Part shown: piece by piece, positions 1 to 6,846 of the stretch
How the letters are laid out: each line of letters starts with the position of its first letter
Numbering within the stretch: the stretch's first letter is position 1
NCBI GenBank assembly: GCA_027065245.1
Contig: JAMOOS010000112.1
Span: 1 to 13,687 of the forward strand
Source: Desulfuromonadaceae bacterium
GTDB lineage: Bacteria; Desulfobacterota; Desulfuromonadia; Desulfuromonadales; Desulfuromonadaceae
DNA: 13,687 bases
Direction of reading: 5' to 3'
Position numbers and translations under genes: made by a program
Notes under the pieces: generated by a model
Database searches by the model: none
What the model saw: the letters and a program-made list of their open reading frames with translations, nothing else
What the model was told of the DNA's origin: nothing

Positions 1-635
1 GCGCCGGATTGCAGCGCGGTGACCAGATTTTGATGATCAATGATGTGAAAATCACATCGTGGTATGAGTTGCACAGCGTCATTCAGCAGATAGCCGATAA
101 ACCGGCGCGGTTCAAAGTGCGTCGAGCTGACAGTGTTGTGGAATTTACCATCACGCCGCAGCGCAGCGCCAGGCGTGATATGTGGCTTGTCGGCATTACA
201 CCGCTGCAGCAATTTGAGCTGAGGAAATATCCCTTTGCCGCTGCGGTAAAGACAGGTTTTAACCGCACCGGCGAGCTGGTGGCACTGACTCTGACATTCT
301 TGCGCAAGATGGTTACCGGCCACGTGGCGGCAGACAATATCGGCGGTCCCATCATGGTGATGCAGATTGCCGGGCAGGCGGCGCAAACCGATTTTAGCAC
401 TGTGCTTACTGTGCTGGCCTTTTTGAGTATTCAGTTGGGAATTCTTAATCTGCTGCCTATTCCAGTGCTCGACGGCGGTCATCTGTTTTTCAATTTTGTC
501 GAACTGCTGTGGCGGCGGCCAGTGTCGCTGCGGGCGCGTGAGGTGCTGCAGCAGATCGGTCTCGGCCTGCTGCTGATGCTGATGGGGCTGGCCTTTTACA
601 ACGATATTATGCGTATTTTCTTTACCGGACATTGA
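1..635 (+). CDS. rseP: RseP/RasP-type intramembrane zinc metalloprotease (site-2 protease), 3' part
   Basis: This is the C-terminal part of a membrane-embedded M50 site-2 protease. The family cleaves anti-sigma factors or signal-peptide remnants within the inner membrane. The gene enters from the left edge and the frame is read from base 3, giving about 210 visible residues. The first ~55 residues, beginning AGLQRGDQILMIND, are the end of a PDZ domain. Further on, the segment NLLPIPVLDGGHL (about bases 448-486) is the conserved LDG motif, whose Asp (codon 471-473) is a zinc ligand in the family. A final hydrophobic helix (LGLLLMLMGLAF) precedes the C-terminus. The HExxH motif lies outside the window, so catalytic competence cannot be judged. 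The stop is one base before the tsaB start, so the two are probably co-transcribed. Confidence 0.93.
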   Translation, partial: AGLQRGDQILMINDVKITSWYELHSVIQQIADKPARFKVRRADSVVEFTITPQRSARRDMWLVGITPLQQFELRKYPFAAAVKTGFNRTGELVALTLTFLRKMVTGHVAADNIGGPIMVMQIAGQAAQTDFSTVLTVLAFLSIQLGILNLLPIPVLDGGHLFFNFVELLWRRPVSLRAREVLQQIGLGLLLMLMGLAFYNDIMRIFFTGH

Positions 636-636
636 T

Positions 637-1326
637 ATGGACGAGGTGATTGTCGGCATAGATACCGCCACTGTGGCCGGTAGTGTAGCGCTGTACTGCG
701 GCGGGAGAATTGTTGCCAGTTGCATGCTAAACGTGATCGGCGTCAGTCATTCCGCCTATATTCTCCGCCATATTGATCTGCTTCTGCGCGAGTGTGGCCT
801 CGATACTGCTGCGCTGACTGCCTGCGCGGTGGTGACCGGGCCCGGCTCCTTTACCGGCCTGCGGGTGGGGATGGCTACGGCTCAGGGATTGGCCATCGGG
901 CGCAACCTGCCTCTCATGCCGGTATCATCGCTGCAAACCATTGCCTATGCCTGTGGCCGCCGTGATATGCCGGTGTGCGCTGTTATAGATGCGCGTAAGC
1001 ACGAGGTGTATGCGGCAGTGTATCGCTGGCAAGATAGCCTGCCGGTGCCGCAGGGGGAGGAGATGGTATTTCCTGCTGCCGCGTTGCGGGAATATATTGA
1101 CTCTCCAACGCTGGTGGTTGGCAGCGGCGTGGCGGTGTATCGCCGTGAACTGCTCGACGCACTGGGTGATATGGCTCAGCTGGTCGATGATACCGATCAC
1201 TGGTGCCTGGCTGCCGCTGCCATAAAACTGGCGCTGTGTCGGGGGAAAACGGTGGATTATACCGCGTTGCTGCCCGCTTATGTGCGCGCCAGCGATGCCG
1301 AGTTGCAGCGCCGTTCTGACAAATAG
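637..1326 (+). CDS. tsaB: TsaB, tRNA threonylcarbamoyladenosine (t6A) biosynthesis protein
   Basis: This 229-residue protein is a member of the ASKHA-fold TsaB family. TsaB is the non-catalytic dimerisation partner of TsaD in the TsaBDE complex, which places t6A at position 37 of ANN-decoding tRNAs in the cytoplasm. Family marks are the N-terminal strand VIVGIDTATVAGSVAL, the SHS motif near residue 37, and the signature TGPGSFTGLRVG at residues 67-78, followed by a helix rich in small residues. The C-terminus ends YVRASDAELQR, which fits the usual P-x-Y-x-R ending of TsaB. The length is normal for the family. The ATG follows the rseP stop by one base, so translational coupling is likely. A promoter follows 30 bases after the gene, but I see no strong terminator. 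Confidence 0.93.
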   Translation: MDEVIVGIDTATVAGSVALYCGGRIVASCMLNVIGVSHSAYILRHIDLLLRECGLDTAALTACAVVTGPGSFTGLRVGMATAQGLAIGRNLPLMPVSSLQTIAYACGRRDMPVCAVIDARKHEVYAAVYRWQDSLPVPQGEEMVFPAAALREYIDSPTLVVGSGVAVYRRELLDALGDMAQLVDDTDHWCLAAAAIKLALCRGKTVDYTALLPAYVRASDAELQRRSDK

Positions 1327-1350
1327 CATTTTTGCGTGTTGGGAACGTCG

Positions 1351-1384
1351 GCGTTGTTGACAACGCTCAATCCTTTAGTCTAAT
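1351..1384 (+). promoter_or_regulatory. sigma70-type promoter for the DUF465 gene, with dyad at the -35 box
   Basis: A consensus -35 box TTGACA (1357-1362) and a -10 box TCTAAT (1379-1384; five of six consensus bases) are separated by 16 bases. The start of transcription would be near 1391. The -35 box begins at the centre of a perfect inverted repeat, GCGTTG-TTGA-CAACGC (1351-1366). This is either an operator or a chance palindrome. The small gene at 1435 follows directly and has its own terminator. Confidence 0.6.
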
Positions 1385-1434
1385 GTATACCATATTGCTT
1401 TTAAGTTCAGTGAACCCATCGCAGGAGGTGCTCT

Positions 1435-1656
1435 ATGGAAGTAAGTCAGGATGTGCTATGCAGGATGTGTGAGAGTGATCCACGCTTTCTGAAACTTTAC
1501 GAAGAACACCAGATTCTGGAAAAACAGCTTGAACAACTGGAGCGATACCCGTTCCTCACTGCCGAGCAGGAGGTTGAGCGGAAAAAAATTCAAAAAATGA
1601 AACTGGCCGGCAAAGACGAAATGAATCAGCTGCTCAAGGCAGCGTGCAATTCGTAA
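1435..1656 (+). CDS. DUF465 / YdcH-like small coiled-coil protein
   Basis: This 73-residue protein has a strong Shine-Dalgarno, AGGAGGTG, at 1423-1430. The core SDPRFLKLYEEHQILEKQLE followed by RYPFLTAEQEVERKK matches the DUF465 (YdcH) pattern: an S-D-P-x-F-x-x-L-x-E-E-H start, a heptad-like helix, a short P-F-L-T turn, and a second charged helix ending in a K-D-E motif. Members are short, cytosolic, helical-hairpin proteins of unknown molecular function. Two cysteines near the N-terminus (CRMC, from residue 9) are somewhat unusual. The gene sits alone between its own promoter (1351-1384) and a terminator (1719-1750). It therefore appears to be an independent monocistronic unit, unrelated to the biosynthetic genes around it. 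The family assignment rests on sequence pattern only. Confidence 0.85.
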   Translation: MEVSQDVLCRMCESDPRFLKLYEEHQILEKQLEQLERYPFLTAEQEVERKKIQKMKLAGKDEMNQLLKAACNS

Positions 1657-1718
1657 GTGGCGGCTTTTTGGTCTGATATAGATTAAAGAGAAGACGGGAA
1701 TATTCAAGTATCGGTGTG

Positions 1719-1750
1719 AAAAGGGTTTGAGGCTTTCTCAAACCCTTTTT
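1719..1750 (+). terminator. Rho-independent terminator after the DUF465 gene
   Basis: A 13-bp perfect stem pairs AAAAGGGTTTGAG (1719-1731) with CTCAAACCCTTTT (1737-1749) around a 5-base loop, and the transcript ends in a T-run. The A-rich 5' arm gives the reverse strand a similar T-run, so it may work in both directions. It separates the DUF465 unit from the ilv genes. Confidence 0.85.
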
Positions 1751-1780
1751 GTACATTTTACTGTGTGTTTGGTTGGTCGC

Positions 1781-1811
1781 AACATTTGTTTGATAGGGTG
1801 AAACATCTGTT
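1781..1811. promoter_or_regulatory. Tandem 10-bp dyads upstream of ilvD, possible operator
   Basis: Two near-identical decamers, AACATTTGTT (1781-1790) and AACATCTGTT (1802-1811), start exactly 21 bp apart, which is two helical turns. Each is a dyad of the form AACA-NN-TGTT. They lie between the upstream terminator and the ilvD start, where the ilv promoter should be. I could not identify convincing -35/-10 boxes. The operator reading is inference from symmetry, spacing and position. Confidence 0.35.
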
Positions 1812-1860
1812 GTGCGCCTGATGTTATTTATAAACTTTTCGTATGTAAATGGTGGATTTA

Positions 1861-3708
1861 ATGTCAGAATATCGTTCAGCAAAATCTGTTAAAGGGCGCA
1901 ATATGGCTGGTGCCAGGGCACTGTGGCAGGCCACGGGAATCAAAAGCGGCGATTTTGGCAAGCCGATTATTGCCGTAGTCAACTCGTTTACCCAGTTTGT
2001 CCCCGGTCATGTGCATCTAAAAGATATGGGACAATTGGTAGCGAGCCAGATTGAAAAACACGGCGGTATCGCCAAAGAGTTCAATACCATGGCCATCTGT
2101 GATGGTATCGCTATGGGCCATACCGGCATGCTGTACAGTTTGCCGTCGCGCGAGTTGATCGCCGATTGTGTGGAATATATGGCCAATGCTCATTGCGTCG
2201 ATGCGCTGGTGTGTATCTCCAACTGCGACAAGGTTACGCCGGGAATGCTCATGGCCAGCATGCGCCTGAATATTCCGACAATCTTCGTAACCGGCGGCCC
2301 CATGGAGGCCGGTCAGGCGTGTCTGGACAATAAAGAAGTGGCGCTGGATCTGGTGGACGCCATGGTGGCGGCGGCCGATCCGACCATGGATGACGACAGT
2401 GTGGCGGTGTACGAGAGTGAAGCGTGCCCGACCTGCGGTTCCTGCTCCGGCATGTTTACCGCCAACTCCATGAACTGCCTTACCGAAGCGCTGGGGATGA
2501 GCCTGCCCGGCAACGGCAGCCTACTGGCTACCCACGCGTATCGCAAGGAGCTGTTTCTCGAAGCCGGTGAGCGTATCGTTGCCATGGCGCAGCGCTACTA
2601 CAAGGATGGTGACAAGGCGGTGTTGCCCCGTTCCGTCGCTACCCGGCAGGCGTTCGAAAATGCCATGCGCCTTGATATCGCCATGGGCGGTTCCACCAAT
2701 ACGGTACTGCACCTGCTGGCGGTGGCCCACGAGGCGGAGGTTGATTTCACCATGGCCGATATCAATCGTCTCTCGCTGAGTACGCCGAATCTGTGTAAAG
2801 TGGCGCCGTCGGTGCCGTACTATCATATGGAAGATGTCCACCGCGCCGGTGGCATTTTTGCCATTTTAGCCGAGCTGGATCGCGCCGGGCTGATCAATCG
2901 CGCCGTGCCGACGGTGCACAGTGCCAGCATGGGCGAGGCCATTGACCGCTGGGATGTAATCACCAGTAACGATGCGGAAACCAGGCGGCGCTACACGGCG
3001 GCACCGGGGCGCAAACGCTGTCTTGAGGCGTTTGCCCAACAGCAGCAGTGGGAGCTCGACTGCGACCGTGCAAATGGCTGTATCCGTGATAAAGAACATG
3101 CCTACAGCCAAGACGGTGGGCTGGCGGTATTGTACGGCAATATCGCGCCCGATGGCTGTATCGTCAAAACCGCCGGAGTGGATGAATCGGTGTGGAAATT
3201 TGCCGGTCCGGCGTGTATTTTTGAAAGTCAGGAAGATGCTATTGACGGGATCCTTGGCGACAAGGTAAAGCCCGGCGATGTGGTGGTTATCCGTTACGAA
3301 GGTCCCAAAGGGGGGCCGGGGATGCAGGAGATGCTCTATCCCACCAGTTATCTCAAGTCGAAAGGTCTGGGCAAAAGTTGCGCCCTGATAACCGACGGGC
3401 GTTTTTCCGGCGGTACTTCCGGGTTGTCCATCGGCCATATCTCACCGGAAGCGGCGGAAGGCGGTGCGCTGGCGCTGGTGGAAGCCGGTGACACGATTGA
3501 GATCGATATCCCTAACCGCGTGTTGCGCGTGGCTGTGGCTGATGATGAACTGGAACGTCGCCGTCAGCTTATGCTGCAGCGCGGTGCAACGGCATGGCAG
3601 CCGCTGTCGCGTCAGCGCCAGGTGAGCCGGGCGTTGCAGACTTACGCCGCCACTACCACCAGTGCCGCTTCCGGGGCGGTGCGTGATTTAGAGCAGTTAC
3701 GTAAATAG
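1861..3708 (+). CDS. ilvD: Dihydroxy-acid dehydratase
   Basis: IlvD dehydrates 2,3-dihydroxy-3-methylbutanoate and 2,3-dihydroxy-3-methylpentanoate to the keto acids that precede valine, leucine and isoleucine. It is a cytoplasmic iron-sulfur enzyme. I choose ATG 1861, giving MSEYRSAKSVKGRNMAG and 615 residues, because it aligns with the E. coli enzyme (616 residues) and has GGTGG five bases upstream. An in-frame ATG at 1849 would add MVDL. Cluster cysteines are Cys122 (SNCDK) and Cys195 (CPTCGSCSG, residues 189-195). At the position where [2Fe-2S] members carry a third Cys, this protein has NSFTQFVPGHVHL as in E. coli, so an oxygen-sensitive [4Fe-4S] cluster is inferred. The C-terminal half carries GPKGGPGMQEM and DGRFSGGTSG, both typical. 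It is first in the cluster, 55 bases before ilvB. Confidence 0.96.
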   Translation: MSEYRSAKSVKGRNMAGARALWQATGIKSGDFGKPIIAVVNSFTQFVPGHVHLKDMGQLVASQIEKHGGIAKEFNTMAICDGIAMGHTGMLYSLPSRELIADCVEYMANAHCVDALVCISNCDKVTPGMLMASMRLNIPTIFVTGGPMEAGQACLDNKEVALDLVDAMVAAADPTMDDDSVAVYESEACPTCGSCSGMFTANSMNCLTEALGMSLPGNGSLLATHAYRKELFLEAGERIVAMAQRYYKDGDKAVLPRSVATRQAFENAMRLDIAMGGSTNTVLHLLAVAHEAEVDFTMADINRLSLSTPNLCKVAPSVPYYHMEDVHRAGGIFAILAELDRAGLINRAVPTVHSASMGEAIDRWDVITSNDAETRRRYTAAPGRKRCLEAFAQQQQWELDCDRANGCIRDKEHAYSQDGGLAVLYGNIAPDGCIVKTAGVDESVWKFAGPACIFESQEDAIDGILGDKVKPGDVVVIRYEGPKGGPGMQEMLYPTSYLKSKGLGKSCALITDGRFSGGTSGLSIGHISPEAAEGGALALVEAGDTIEIDIPNRVLRVAVADDELERRRQLMLQRGATAWQPLSRQRQVSRALQTYAATTTSAASGAVRDLEQLRK

Positions 3709-3763
3709 AGTTTGGGCATAAATAGAGTCGCTTTGGCTGGAGCGGCAGGAGGAGGGTGTAACA

Positions 3764-5461
3764 TTGAAGAAAACAGGATCACAGATATTACTGGAGTGTT
3801 TGCGTCTGGAGGGCGTTGAAACGGTATTCGGCTATCCCGGCGGTACCGTTATCAATATTTACGACGATCTGATGGATTCCCCCATCAACCATATTCTTAA
3901 CCGCCACGAGCAGGCGGCGGTGCATGCCGCCGACGCCTACGCCCGCGTTACCGGCAAGGTCGGCGTGGCTTTTGCCACCAGCGGCCCCGGTGCCACCAAT
4001 ACCGTTACCGGTTTGGCCACCGCCTATATGGATTCGATCCCCATGGTGGTTATCACCGGCCAGGTGCCGACGCCGCTTATCGGCAACGACGCCTTTCAGG
4101 AGGCGGACATGATCGGCATTACCCGCCCCATCACCAAGCACAACTACCTGGTGCGCGATGTCAAGGATCTGGCGCGCATCATCAAGCAGGCGTTTTACAT
4201 CGCCCGCAGCGGTCGCCCCGGCCCGGTACTGGTGGATCTGCCCAAGGATGTGCAGATGTCATCGACTACCTTCGAGTATCCGGAGACGGTGGAGTTGCGC
4301 GGCTACAAGCCGACGGTTTCAGCCAATCCGCGCCAGCTCGACAAGGCGGTTAAATTGATTTTGGCGGCGCGCAAGCCGGTGGTGTATGTCGGCGGCGGTG
4401 CCACGTTGTCGGATATGTCTGATGAGCTGATGGAGTTTGTCGAAACCATCCAGGCGCCGGTAACCACCACGTTGATGGGGATGGCCAGTTTCCCCAATAC
4501 GCATCCGCTTTCCATGGGGATGCTGGGGATGCACGGTACCTTCTACGCCAACATGGCGGTGACTGACTCTGACCTGCTCATCGCGCTGGGTGCCCGCTTT
4601 GACGACCGGGTTACCGGCAAGATTGCCACCTTTGCCCCTGACGCCAAGATCATCCATGTCGATGTCGATCCCACCTCTATTAAAAAGAACGTGCGCGTCG
4701 ATGTACCGCTGGTGGGGATGTTGCAGGATGTGCTGCCGCGACTTACCGCTGGTTTGCAGAAGCACGGCGACGAACTGCGTGAGGTGATTGCCGCTACCGC
4801 AGGCTGGCGCCAGCAGATTGTCACCTGGCGTGAGGAGCATCCCATCAGTTACAAGCAGACCAAAAACACCATCAAGCCGCAGTATGTTATCGAAAAACTG
4901 CGCGAGCTCACCGATGATGATGCCATTATCGCCACCGAGGTCGGTCAGCATCAGATGTGGACGGCACAGTTCTTCGATTTTATTCAGCCGCGTACCTTTG
5001 TCACTTCCGGCGGTCTGGGGACCATGGGTTATGGCCTGCCTGCCGCCCTGGGCGCTCAGGCGGCATTCCCCAAACGGCAGGTGATCGATATCTCCGGTGA
5101 CGGTTCATTCCAGATGAATTCGCAGGAATTGGCGACCCTGGTGCAGTACCGGCTGCCGGTAAAGATTGTCATTCTCAACAATAATTTTCTCGGCATGGTG
5201 CGCCAGTGGCAGCAGTTGTTCTTCGACCGCCGCTACAGCCAGACCTGCATGGAGTTGCCGGTGGATTTTGTCAAGCTGGCCGAAGCCTACGGTGCCACCG
5301 GGCTGCGTGCCACCAGGCCGGACGAGGTGGAGCAGGTGATTCGCCAGGGGCTGGAGACACCGGGCCCGGTTATCATGGAGTTCAAAGTGGCGCGCGAGGA
5401 AAACGTGCTGCCCATGGTTCCGGCCGGTGCCGGTCTAAACGAGATGGTGCTGGCGTCGTAG
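3764..5461 (+). CDS. ilvB: Acetolactate synthase (acetohydroxyacid synthase) large, catalytic subunit
   Basis: This thiamine-diphosphate enzyme condenses pyruvate with pyruvate or 2-ketobutyrate, the committed step to valine/leucine and isoleucine. It acts in the cytoplasm with the small subunit encoded next door. The start is a TTG (3764), supported by AGGAGGAGG about 9 bases upstream and by the typical N-terminus KKTGSQILLECLRLEGVETV. The length, 565 residues, is normal. The catalytic Glu is Glu49, in RHEQAAVHAADAYAR. The TPP/Mg motif is GDGSFQMNS from residue 445, ending in NNNFLGM. RFDDRVTG and the PMVPAG ending are also family features. It follows ilvD by 55 bases and precedes ilvN by 71, so a single operon is likely. 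The rare start codon may lower its translation relative to the regulatory subunit. Confidence 0.97.
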   Translation: MKKTGSQILLECLRLEGVETVFGYPGGTVINIYDDLMDSPINHILNRHEQAAVHAADAYARVTGKVGVAFATSGPGATNTVTGLATAYMDSIPMVVITGQVPTPLIGNDAFQEADMIGITRPITKHNYLVRDVKDLARIIKQAFYIARSGRPGPVLVDLPKDVQMSSTTFEYPETVELRGYKPTVSANPRQLDKAVKLILAARKPVVYVGGGATLSDMSDELMEFVETIQAPVTTTLMGMASFPNTHPLSMGMLGMHGTFYANMAVTDSDLLIALGARFDDRVTGKIATFAPDAKIIHVDVDPTSIKKNVRVDVPLVGMLQDVLPRLTAGLQKHGDELREVIAATAGWRQQIVTWREEHPISYKQTKNTIKPQYVIEKLRELTDDDAIIATEVGQHQMWTAQFFDFIQPRTFVTSGGLGTMGYGLPAALGAQAAFPKRQVIDISGDGSFQMNSQELATLVQYRLPVKIVILNNNFLGMVRQWQQLFFDRRYSQTCMELPVDFVKLAEAYGATGLRATRPDEVEQVIRQGLETPGPVIMEFKVAREENVLPMVPAGAGLNEMVLAS

Positions 5462-5532
5462 TTGGCAAACGGTAATAGCAAAGAGAATATTTATCGGGTG
5501 CAGAGCGCTGCACCTGTTGAGGAGGACGTTGT

Positions 5533-6030
5533 ATGAAACATACAATATCGGTACTGGTTGAAAATGAGTTTGGCGTGCTGCCGCGGGTGGCCGGGTTGTT
5601 CTCCGGGCGCGGATTTAATATCGACAGTCTGTCGGTGGCCCCCACCCTGGATCCCACCATCTCGCGCATGACCATTGTTACCCGTGGGGATAACCGCATT
5701 CTTGAGCAGATCAGCAAGCAGCTCAATAAACTCATCGATGTTATCAAGGTGATCGATTTTACCGAGCAGAATTTTGTCGAGCGCGAAATGGTGCTGGTTA
5801 AAGTTACCGCCGACGCCGAATATCGCGCCGAGGTGTTGCGTATCGCCGACATTTTTCGTGCCAACGTGGTCGATGTTACGGCGCGTTCCTATTCTATTGA
5901 AGCCACCGGCACTCCGGCCAAGCTGGACGCTCTTATTGAACTGCTGCGCCCGCTGGGGATCAAGGAACTGGTGCGTTCCGGGCCTATTGTGCTGGGGCGT
6001 GGGCCCAAAGCGTGGAAGAGCAGCGAGTAA
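5533..6030 (+). CDS. ilvN: Acetolactate synthase small, regulatory subunit
   Basis: The regulatory subunit of acetohydroxyacid synthase stimulates the catalytic subunit and gives feedback inhibition by valine. It has 165 residues, the usual IlvH/IlvN long-form length. The N-terminal ACT domain (about residues 2-75) begins KHTISVLVENEFGVLPRVAG and contains RGFNIDSLSVAPT. The C-terminal ALS_ss_C domain ends LVRSGPIVLGRG. Residues equivalent to the valine-contacting Asn11, Gly14 and Asn29 of E. coli IlvH are all present at the same numbers, so valine sensitivity is inferred. A Shine-Dalgarno GAGGAGG lies just upstream. The gene could equally be called ilvH. ilvC, often the next gene in related bacteria, does not follow. 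Confidence 0.95.
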   Translation: MKHTISVLVENEFGVLPRVAGLFSGRGFNIDSLSVAPTLDPTISRMTIVTRGDNRILEQISKQLNKLIDVIKVIDFTEQNFVEREMVLVKVTADAEYRAEVLRIADIFRANVVDVTARSYSIEATGTPAKLDALIELLRPLGIKELVRSGPIVLGRGPKAWKSSE

Positions 6031-6143
6031 TCGGTTAAACAGCTCTTTTGTGCGGCGTGATTTTGTGCTATACCTATCGCATCTGTCCGGGTAGCGGATG
6101 AATCATGCCAGTGGCCTGAACTGACGTAATCAGATGTATGCCG

Positions 6144-6169
6144 ACAGGGGACGAGAGATCGTCCCCTGT
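6144..6169 (+). repeat. Strong hairpin with GAGA tetraloop between ilvN and psd
   Basis: A perfect 11-bp stem pairs ACAGGGGACGA (6144-6154) with TCGTCCCCTGT (6159-6169), closed by a GAGA loop of the stable GNRA class. No T-run follows (the next bases are GTGGTTTGTAC), so it is not a classic intrinsic terminator. It sits 32 bases before the psd start. It could mark an mRNA processing or stability point between the ilv and phospholipid genes, or be a protein-binding site. The rest of 6031-6201 shows no gene and no convincing promoter. Confidence 0.5.
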
Positions 6170-6201
6170 GTGGTTTGTACACTTATCTCCGAGGTTTGAT
6201 A

Positions 6202-6846
6202 ATGAAAAATCAGCATCAACCCATAGCTGTAGAAGGCTATCCGTTTATAGCCCTGTTTGCTTTTATAACCGTGGTGTTCGCCCTGCTGGGCTGGACGGTT
6301 ATAACCCTGCTGTTTCTGGTGCTGACGCTGTTCAGCGTCTACTTCTTCCGCAATCCCGATCGCACCGTGCCGCTGGAAAAGGGGGCGGTGGTGTCGCCTG
6401 CCGACGGCAAGGTGGTGTTTGTCGGCACGGTGGAGGAAAATCGCCTGCTCAATTGCGAGATGATCAAGGTGAGTATCTTCATGTCGGTGTTCAACGTGCA
6501 TGTCAACCGCGTGCCGTGTAGCGGCAAGGTGATAGACCAGTTCTACAACAAGGGGCAGTTTGTCAACGCCGCTCTGGACAAGGCCAGCTTGGAAAATGAG
6601 CAGGCCGGCATGTTGCTGGAGTGCGACAACGGCAAACCGCTGCTGGTGGTGCAGATCGCCGGACTTATCGCCCGCCGTATTGTCACCTATCCGGTTATCG
6701 GCGATGTACTGGAGCGCGGCCAGCGCTATGGTTTGATCCGTTTCGGTTCACGCCTCGATGTCTACCTGCCGACGGATTGCAAGGTGGAAGTCGAGCTGGG
6801 AGATCGCTGCGTGGCTGGTGAAACCATCATCGGATATCTGGCATGA
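6202..6846 (+). CDS. psd: Phosphatidylserine decarboxylase proenzyme, short form
   Basis: Psd converts phosphatidylserine to phosphatidylethanolamine at the inner membrane. It is made as a proenzyme that cleaves itself to form a pyruvoyl group. I choose ATG 6202 (214 residues), because GAGG lies seven bases upstream and MKNQHQPIAVEGYPF resembles family N-termini. An in-frame ATG at 6175 would add 9 residues with a poorer ribosome site. Residues ~14-48 are hydrophobic, forming one or two membrane segments. Conserved motifs are SPADGK (65-70), FMSVFNVHVNR (93-103) and the self-cleavage site FGSR, with Gly182-Ser183. This is the short Psd type of about 210-220 residues, not the 300+-residue E. 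coli type. The stop overlaps the pssA start (ATGA), implying coupled translation with the enzyme that makes its substrate. Confidence 0.95.
   Translation: MKNQHQPIAVEGYPFIALFAFITVVFALLGWTVITLLFLVLTLFSVYFFRNPDRTVPLEKGAVVSPADGKVVFVGTVEENRLLNCEMIKVSIFMSVFNVHVNRVPCSGKVIDQFYNKGQFVNAALDKASLENEQAGMLLECDNGKPLLVVQIAGLIARRIVTYPVIGDVLERGQRYGLIRFGSRLDVYLPTDCKVEVELGDRCVAGETIIGYLA

Noticed and set aside
1849..1860. Upstream ATG as the ilvD start
   Set aside because: It would add MVDL, which is absent from the family, and it lacks a ribosome site, while ATG 1861 has GGTGG at a suitable distance.
6175..6201. Upstream ATG as the psd start
   Set aside because: The added nine residues are not typical, and the GAGG ribosome site fits ATG 6202.
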